DNA of 64,000 bases from Streptomyces sp. NBC_01016 (lineage in GTDB: Bacteria > Actinomycetota > Actinomycetes > Streptomycetales > Streptomycetaceae), in NCBI RefSeq assembly GCF_026341035.1, contig NZ_JAPEOQ010000001.1, forward strand, positions 2,232,001 to 2,296,000, given 5' to 3'. Made by a program: the position numbers and the translations under genes. Below, piece after piece: positions 59,096 through 64,000 of this stretch. How positions within the stretch are numbered: position 1 is the stretch's first letter; each line of letters starts with the position of its first letter. The notes beneath the pieces are model-generated. The model ran no database searches, was not told the DNA's origin, and saw only the letters and a program-made list of their open reading frames with translations.

Positions 59096-60564
59096 TTGTC
59101 GGAGTCGCCCTCGCTCTTGTCGCCCTCGCCCTTGTCGTCCTCGTCCTTCTTCAGGTTCGGCTTCTCCACGGAGCCGCCGCTCGCCGCCTCGCCGAGCATC
59201 TTGTCGATCTCGGAGAAGTCCAGCTGCTCGTCGCGGTGCACGAAGCCGTCCGGGTCGTCCAGGTCGGACGCCGTCGGCAGCATGTCCGGGTGCGCCCACA
59301 GGCCGTCCCGCCCGTCCACACCACGCGCGTCGGTGAGCGAGGCCCACAGGCGCGAGGCGTCACGCAGGCGGCGCGGACGCAGCTCCAGGCCGATCAGCGT
59401 CGCGAACGTCTGCTCCGCGGGGCCACCGGTCGCACGGCGGCGGCGCAGCGTCTCGCGCAGCGCGTCGGCGGACGACAGGCGCGGCTTCGCGGCCGCGTGG
59501 ACCACCGCGTCGACCCAGCCCTCGACGAGCGCGAGAGCCGTCTCCAGGCGGGCCAGAGCGGCCTTCTGCTCCGGGGAGTCCTCCGGCTGGAACATGCCCT
59601 GCTGGAGTGCTTCCTGGATCTGCTCGGGGTTCTGCGGGTCGAACTGGCCGACCACGTCCTCCAGCTTCGAGGTGTCGACCTTGATCCCGCGCGCGTACCC
59701 CTCGACCGCACCGAACAGGTGCGAGCGCAGCCACGGCACGTGCGAGAACAGCCGCTGGTGGGCCGCCTCGCGCAGCGCCAGGTAGAGGCGGACCTCCTCC
59801 TGCGGGATCCCGAGGTCCTTGCCGAAGGCCTCGACGTTCAGCGGCAGCAGCGCGGCCTTGCCGGCCGGGGCCAGGGGCAGGCCGATGTCCGTGGACCCGA
59901 CGACCTCGCCCGCGAGCACGCCGATGGCCTGCCCGATCTGCTGGCCGAACATGGCACCGCCCATGGAGCGCATCATGCCGATCAGCGGGCCCGCCATGGC
60001 CTGCATCTCCTCGGGCAGCACATCGCCCATGGCCATGCCGACGCGCTCGGCGACCGGATCGACGAGCTCCTTCCACACCGGGAGGGTCGCCTCGACCCAC
60101 TCGGCGCGGCTCCAGGCCACCGCCGAGTGCGCGCCCGAAGGCAGCGACGTCGCGTCGTCCAGCCACAGGTCGGCCAGGCGCACGGCCTCCTGGACCGCGG
60201 TGCGCTCGGCGGGGCCCACGCTGGAGTCCTTGACGCCGTCCTGCGTGCCCTGCGAGACGGTCTGGCGGGCGATGTCCTTGGCCATGTCCCAGTTCACCGG
60301 CCCGCCCTCGTAGGAGAGCATCTGGCCGAGCTGCTGGAACGCGGCGCCCAGATCGTTCGGATTCATCGAGCCGAACATGGCAGCGAACGGGTTGTCCCCG
60401 CCCTCGCCGCCCGGGCCGCCCGCGCCGGGCAGGCCCGGGAACCCGAATCCGAACGGGCCGGCCGGTCCCTGACCGCCACCGCCCTGCTGGTCCTTCTTCT
60501 TGCCCTCGTCGCCGTCTTCCGGCTCCTCCGGCGGAAGGCCGAAACCGAATGGGGTGTCACTCAC
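59092..60564 (-). CDS. DUF2342 (zinc-dependent-metalloprotease-like) protein
   Basis: A 490-aa protein of the DUF2342/hydrolase family of Rv3195. N-terminal 100 residues are Gly/Pro-rich (disordered); the core contains MGGAMFGQQIGQAIGVLAGE and LALREAAHQRLFSHVPWL, the latter holding the putative metal-site helix (EAAHQ), and SHLFGAVEGYARGI. No canonical HExxH is evident, so catalytic activity is uncertain. GTG 60564 has GAGGAA five bases upstream. Coupled to the NUDIX gene. Confidence 0.88.
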   Translation of the reverse strand: MSDTPFGFGLPPEEPEDGDEGKKKDQQGGGGQGPAGPFGFGFPGLPGAGGPGGEGGDNPFAAMFGSMNPNDLGAAFQQLGQMLSYEGGPVNWDMAKDIARQTVSQGTQDGVKDSSVGPAERTAVQEAVRLADLWLDDATSLPSGAHSAVAWSRAEWVEATLPVWKELVDPVAERVGMAMGDVLPEEMQAMAGPLIGMMRSMGGAMFGQQIGQAIGVLAGEVVGSTDIGLPLAPAGKAALLPLNVEAFGKDLGIPQEEVRLYLALREAAHQRLFSHVPWLRSHLFGAVEGYARGIKVDTSKLEDVVGQFDPQNPEQIQEALQQGMFQPEDSPEQKAALARLETALALVEGWVDAVVHAAAKPRLSSADALRETLRRRRATGGPAEQTFATLIGLELRPRRLRDASRLWASLTDARGVDGRDGLWAHPDMLPTASDLDDPDGFVHRDEQLDFSEIDKMLGEAASGGSVEKPNLKKDEDDKGEGDKSEGDSDK

Positions 60565-60704
60565 GGGATTCCTCGGCTGGTTGGGCCGCCGGTTTCTGGG
60601 CCCGGCGGCGACTGCCCGACTACACACCCAGCGTAGACACCATGGCCGGATCGGGCCTCAGTGCTTCGCCGACTCATTGCCTGCGGCAGGATGGATGCCT
60701 CCTG

Positions 60705-60731
60705 GTACGTACGCGTCATACACGTACGTAC
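60705..60731. repeat. inverted repeat upstream of the SDR gene
   Basis: Nine-base arms GTACGTACG (60705-60713) and CGTACGTAC (60723-60731) with a nine-base spacer, 26 bases before the SDR start. Could be an operator or a short leader hairpin; the arms are themselves alternating purine-pyrimidine palindromes. Confidence 0.45.
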
Positions 60732-60756
60732 TGAAGACAACCGCTGGAGACGCCCG

Positions 60757-61869
60757 GTGAGTTCCCCAGATCCGCAGGTTCGCGCAGCGCGAAACCCTGC
60801 ATCCAGTTCAGCCGTCCGCGGCCCCGTCGTCGCGGTCACCGGTGCCGCGTCCGGCATCGGAGCCCTGCTCACCGAGCGGCTCGCCGCTTCGGACGAGATC
60901 AAGCAGGTCCTCGCCATCGACGAGCGGCGCGGCGAGTGCACGTCCGCGACCTGGCACGTCCTGGATGTGCGGGACCCGGCCATCGCCGAGAAGCTGCGCG
61001 GTGCCGACGTCGTCGTGCACCTGGCCCTCGACCTCGACCTGGAGTCCGACCCCGCCGCCCGCACCGCCTACAACGTGCGGGGCACCCAGACGGTGCTCAC
61101 CGCCGCGGCCGCCGCGGGCGTGCACCGCGTCGTCCTGTGCACCTCGACGATGGTCTACGGAGCCCTTGAGGACAACGAGCTCCCGCTCGCCGAGGACGCG
61201 GAACTGCGCGCCACCGCGGAGGCGACCGGAGTCGGCGACCTCCTGGAGGTCGAGCGACTCGCCCGCCGCGCCCCCCGCGCGCACCCCGGCCTGAACGTCA
61301 CGGTGGTGCGCCCGGCGGTGCTCGTCGGCGGTACGGACACGGCGCTCACCCGGTACTTCGAGTCGCCGCGCCTCCTTGTAGTGGCCGGTTCGCGGCCCGC
61401 CTGGCAGTTCTGCCACGTGGACGACCTGTGCAGCGCCCTGGAGCACGCGGCCCTGGAGAAGGTCGACGGAGAGCTCGCGGTCGGCTGCGACGGCTGGCTG
61501 GAGCAGGAGGAGGTCGAGGAGCTCAGCGGCATCCGGCGCATGGAGCTGCCCTCCGCCGTCGCCCTGGGCGCTGCGGCCCGGCTGCACCGGATCGGCCTGA
61601 CGCCCTCCCCGGCGGGCGACCTCGCCTACACGATGTACCCGTGGGTGGTCAGCGGGAGCCGGCTCCACGATTCCGGATGGCGACCCCAGTGGACCAACGA
61701 GGAGGTCCTCGCGGAACTGCTCGAGGAGGTCGCGGGCCGGCGCACCGTCGCGGGCCGACGCCTCGGCCGCAAGGACGCGACGGCGGCCGGTGCAGCGGGC
61801 GCGACCGTCGCTCTCCTGGGCACGGCGGCCGTAGTGCGGCGAGTGCGGAAGGCGCGGCGGCGCATCTGA
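60757..61869 (+). CDS. atypical SDR-family NAD(P)-dependent protein
   Basis: A 370-aa extended-SDR-like protein with Rossmann motif TGAASGIG (about residues 30-37), DVVVHLALDLD, STMVYGALEDN and VRPAVLVGG. The Tyr-x3-Lys active site expected after the VYG strand is missing (GVGDLLEVERLARR instead), so dehydrogenase or epimerase activity is doubtful. A hydrophobic helix near residue 345 and a basic tail (RRVRKARRRI) suggest membrane association. GTG 60757 follows GGAGACG. Confidence 0.82.
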   Translation: MSSPDPQVRAARNPASSSAVRGPVVAVTGAASGIGALLTERLAASDEIKQVLAIDERRGECTSATWHVLDVRDPAIAEKLRGADVVVHLALDLDLESDPAARTAYNVRGTQTVLTAAAAAGVHRVVLCTSTMVYGALEDNELPLAEDAELRATAEATGVGDLLEVERLARRAPRAHPGLNVTVVRPAVLVGGTDTALTRYFESPRLLVVAGSRPAWQFCHVDDLCSALEHAALEKVDGELAVGCDGWLEQEEVEELSGIRRMELPSAVALGAAARLHRIGLTPSPAGDLAYTMYPWVVSGSRLHDSGWRPQWTNEEVLAELLEEVAGRRTVAGRRLGRKDATAAGAAGATVALLGTAAVVRRVRKARRRI

Positions 61870-61965
61870 GGCTCGCGCACCTGTAGGAGGCTCCAAGCCG
61901 GTACGCGCGCGTGCCGGTCGAAAACGCTATTCACGGTTGTCGGCGGCGTGCGGCACGATGAGGGC

Positions 61966-62430
61966 ATGGCACCCACTGAGCACGACCACCCCGGCGAGCT
62001 GAGGGCACAGGACCCGATCCAGTTGCTCGCCGTCCGAGAGACGCCGCTCTCCATCGACGAGGTCTTCCGGGCCGTCGGTGACGACGCGGCGGGCGGCACC
62101 GCGCTCTTCGTGGGGACCGTGCGCAATCACGACGGCGGGGCCGACGTGGACAAGCTGGGCTACTCCTGCCACCCGACCGCCGAGGCGGAGATGCGGCGTG
62201 TCGCGGAGAAGGTCGTCGCCGAGTACCCCGTGCGCGCCCTGGCGGCCGTTCACCGAGTCGGCGATCTGACGGTGGGCGATCTCGCGGTCGTCGTCGCCGT
62301 GTCCTGCCCGCACCGGGGCGAGGCCTTCGAGGCCTGCCGCAAGCTCATCGACGACCTGAAGCACGAAGTGCCGATCTGGAAGCACCAGACGTTCTCGGAC
62401 GGCACCGAGGAGTGGGTCGGCGCCTGCTAG
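61966..62430 (+). CDS. moaE: molybdopterin synthase catalytic subunit MoaE
   Basis: A 154-aa MoaE protein. Signature segments: GGTALFVGTVRNHDGGA, YSCHPTAEAEMRR, HRVGDLTVGDLAVVVAVS, and the C-terminal VPIWKHQTFSDGTEEWVG with its catalytic Lys. It transfers sulfur with MoaD to make molybdopterin. ATG 61966 has no strong Shine-Dalgarno but fits. MoeZ in this window would charge the sulfur-carrier partner MoaD, which is not here. Confidence 0.93.
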   Translation: MAPTEHDHPGELRAQDPIQLLAVRETPLSIDEVFRAVGDDAAGGTALFVGTVRNHDGGADVDKLGYSCHPTAEAEMRRVAEKVVAEYPVRALAAVHRVGDLTVGDLAVVVAVSCPHRGEAFEACRKLIDDLKHEVPIWKHQTFSDGTEEWVGAC

Positions 62431-62598
62431 GCCCTGTCTTCAAATTCCCTAGGCTCTGTCCGGCCGACTCCGGTCGGGCCCAAGGGGGTTCCGGGGGTTC
62501 CGGTTGCGTAACCGCCCCCCGGCGGCGAGCGTTGGGACAGCGGATGGTTAATCTGCTGATACGTCAGTGGCAGTCGCTCATGGGGTCGGGAGGTCGGC

Positions 62599-62763
62599 AT
62601 GGCAGCGCTCCTGTGGTTGCTCATCCCGGTTGTCGCTGCGGTGGCTGCCGGATTCTGGGGCATCTGGGCCGGCCGTCAGCGCCACAAGACCGGTGACGTC
62701 ACCGAACTCAGTGGTTACGCGCGTTTCCGTGAGGCGATGGAGAAGTCGCACCAAGGGACCTGA
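62599..62763 (+). CDS. small single-pass membrane protein (54 aa)
   Basis: A 54-aa protein: helix LLWLLIPVVAAVAAGFWGIW then a charged tail. ATG 62599 has a perfect GGGAGG five bases upstream and third positions are G/C-rich. It precedes ylbL by 51 bases and may be cotranscribed. I recall similar short proteins at this spot in Streptomyces. Confidence 0.75.
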   Translation: MAALLWLLIPVVAAVAAGFWGIWAGRQRHKTGDVTELSGYARFREAMEKSHQGT

Positions 62764-62814
62764 CGGGCCCGGCCCCACAGGTGCGTCGACAGGGTCGTCC
62801 CGTACTGTCGTTCC

Positions 62815-63903
62815 ATGCCACGCCGCACTGCGACGATGCTCGCCTCGACCCTGATGCTGATCGCGCTCTTGTGCGCGGGGGTGCTCATCAAAGTGCCCTA
62901 CGCGGAGATGTCGCCGGGACCGACGGTGAACACCCTCGCGGACCACGGCGGCGAACCCGTGATCCAGATCTCCGGACACAAGACGTACGACGCCTCCGGC
63001 CACCTGAACATGACGACGGTCCGCGTCACCAGCGCCGACTACAACATGAACCTGGTGTCGGCCGTCTACGGGTGGCTCGCGCACGACAGCATCGTGGTGC
63101 CGCACGAGACGCTCTACCCGGACGGCCAGACCGAGCAGCAGTCCTCGCAGCAGAACGCCGAGGAGTTCAGCCAGTCCCAGGAGAGCGCCAAGGTGGCGGC
63201 GCTGCACGAGATGGGCATCCCCGTGAAGTCCTGGGTGATCGTCTCCAGTGTCGTCAAGGACAGCCCGGCCCAGGGCAGGCTGCACGCCGGTGACGTCATC
63301 AAGTCCGTCGACGGCACCAAGGTCACCAAGCCCACCGACGTCGCCAAGCTCGTCACCAAGCACAAGCCGGGCGAGAACGTCGTCTTCACGGTCGTGCCCG
63401 TCAAGGAGGCGGCCGCAGCCGAAAAGGCCGGCAAGGAAGCGACCCGCACGAAGAACGTGACGATCAAGACGGAGAAGGCCGAGGACGACCGCGCGATCGT
63501 CGGCATCCAGGCGGGGACCGACCACACCTTCCCGTTCGAGATCGACATCAAGCTCGCCGACGTGGGCGGTCCGAGTGCGGGTCTGATGTTCTCGCTCGGC
63601 ATCGTCGACAAGCTCACGTCGGACGACCTGACCGGTGGCAAGTTCGTGGCCGGCACCGGCACCATCGACGACGACGGCAAGGTCGGCCCCATCGGCGGCA
63701 TCGGCATGAAGACCGTCGGCGCGCGCGACAAGGGCGCGCAGTACTTCCTGACGCCGAAGGACAACTGCGCCACCGCGGCGAAGGACACCCCGGACGGCCT
63801 CACGCTCGTCAAGGTGGACACCATCGACGACGCGATGGACGCCCTGAAGGACATCCGCAGCGGCAACACGGCGGACCTGACCACCTGCACGGCCAAGGGC
63901 TGA
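62815..63903 (+). CDS. YlbL-type PDZ and Lon-like serine protease
   Basis: A 362-aa membrane-anchored protease. An N-terminal transmembrane helix (TMLASTLMLIALLCAGVLI), a PDZ domain at about 140-185 (DSPAQGRLHAGDVIKSVDG) and a Lon-like proteolytic domain with Ser254 in GGPSAGLMFSLGI and Lys299 in GGIGMKTVGA, the Ser-Lys dyad. Corresponds to Rv3194c and Bacillus YlbL, a stress protease of the membrane. ATG 62815. A strong terminator follows. Confidence 0.93.
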   Translation: MPRRTATMLASTLMLIALLCAGVLIKVPYAEMSPGPTVNTLADHGGEPVIQISGHKTYDASGHLNMTTVRVTSADYNMNLVSAVYGWLAHDSIVVPHETLYPDGQTEQQSSQQNAEEFSQSQESAKVAALHEMGIPVKSWVIVSSVVKDSPAQGRLHAGDVIKSVDGTKVTKPTDVAKLVTKHKPGENVVFTVVPVKEAAAAEKAGKEATRTKNVTIKTEKAEDDRAIVGIQAGTDHTFPFEIDIKLADVGGPSAGLMFSLGIVDKLTSDDLTGGKFVAGTGTIDDDGKVGPIGGIGMKTVGARDKGAQYFLTPKDNCATAAKDTPDGLTLVKVDTIDDAMDALKDIRSGNTADLTTCTAKG

Positions 63904-63921
63904 ACAGGCGCAAACACCGCA

Positions 63922-63971
63922 CTACGTAGAGGGGCGCCACCGGAGACTTCCGATGGCGCCCCTCTACGTAG
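63922..63971. terminator. hairpin terminator after ylbL
   Basis: An 18-bp perfect stem (63922-63939 with 63954-63971) with a 14-base loop, 19 bases after the ylbL stop; probably bidirectional. Confidence 0.82.
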
Positions 63972-63983
63972 ACGAAGAAAAGG

Positions 63984-64000
63984 TCACTCGGCGAACGTCA
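63984..64000 (-). CDS. possible 3' end of a convergent gene, cut by window edge
   Basis: A minus-strand reading frame ends with TFAE and stop TGA at 63984-63986, placed just beyond the bidirectional hairpin. Only four codons are visible, so this is a guess from context. Confidence 0.2.

Noticed and set aside
1..64000. tRNA, rRNA, CRISPR, insertion sequences or prophage
   Set aside because: None seen on reading both strands; composition is uniform apart from the AT-rich promoters noted.

Overview
The window comes from a high-GC actinobacterium, almost certainly a Streptomyces. Codon third positions are nearly all G or C, GTG starts are common, and recognisable Streptomyces/actinobacterial genes are present (a WblC-type WhiB regulator, AdnAB, DUF3152, DUF3107, DUF6758, MiaE-like ferritin). 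No rRNA, tRNA, CRISPR, prophage or transposase was seen. Most of the window is conserved core chromosome. From memory of the Mycobacterium tuberculosis map, 1-8.5 kb matches the htrA-tatB-mrp-corA neighbourhood, and 14.9-63.9 kb matches the Rv3211 to Rv3194c neighbourhood with local rearrangements.

Layout. 0-9.6 kb: an HtrA-type protease cut by the left edge, TatB, a hypothetical protein, then on the minus strand the Mrp Fe-S carrier ATPase, a DUF1003 membrane protein coupled to a transporter-less MgtE-type sensor, a lipoprotein, CorA and a SUFU-domain protein. 9.6-14.8 kb: an MFS exporter with an AT-rich promoter, a DUF6758 protein, a PHP phosphoesterase, MarC, a 50-aa protein and an alpha/beta hydrolase. 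14.9-23.4 kb: a DEAD-box helicase with a basic repeat tail and an apparent CTG start, a ferritin-like MiaE homologue, small proteins, a TetR regulator, a hydrolase and a membrane-anchored DUF3152 protein. 23.6-29.5 kb: a sugar-polymer module consisting of a PelF-type GT4 glycosyltransferase, an 8-helix membrane protein, a small coupled ORF, an extended-SDR epimerase and a spherulin-4/GH135-like hydrolase. 29.5-37 kb: MoeZ, two secreted SlpD/E-type peptidases and a large flippase/LPG-synthase-like protein with a kinase-like segment.

37-51.8 kb is a DNA-repair and stress block: an alkyltransferase-like protein, the AdnA-AdnB helicase-nuclease, an M20 peptidase, NudC, a mycoredoxin with a clear sigma-R-type promoter, UvrD2, and wblC (whiB7). 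wblC has a WhiB7-type promoter, a 107-codon upstream ORF and an intrinsic terminator in its leader, which is the architecture of ribosome-mediated attenuation. 51.8-63.9 kb: an ABC1 kinase, a ThiF/TOMM-type protein, a YgjP-like metallopeptidase, a TerD-AIM24/AIM24/AIM24 operon, a NUDIX-DUF2342 pair, an atypical SDR, MoaE, a 54-aa membrane protein and the PDZ/Lon-like protease YlbL.

Most distinctive points: the polymer module inserted between otherwise syntenic genes, the wblC attenuator leader with a downstream ATGA-coupled basic protein, the CTG start of the DEAD-box helicase, the sigma-R promoter before the mycoredoxin, the cytosolic MgtE/DUF1003 pair, and several small genes of about 50 aa. 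All family assignments are by reading motifs; no database search was run.
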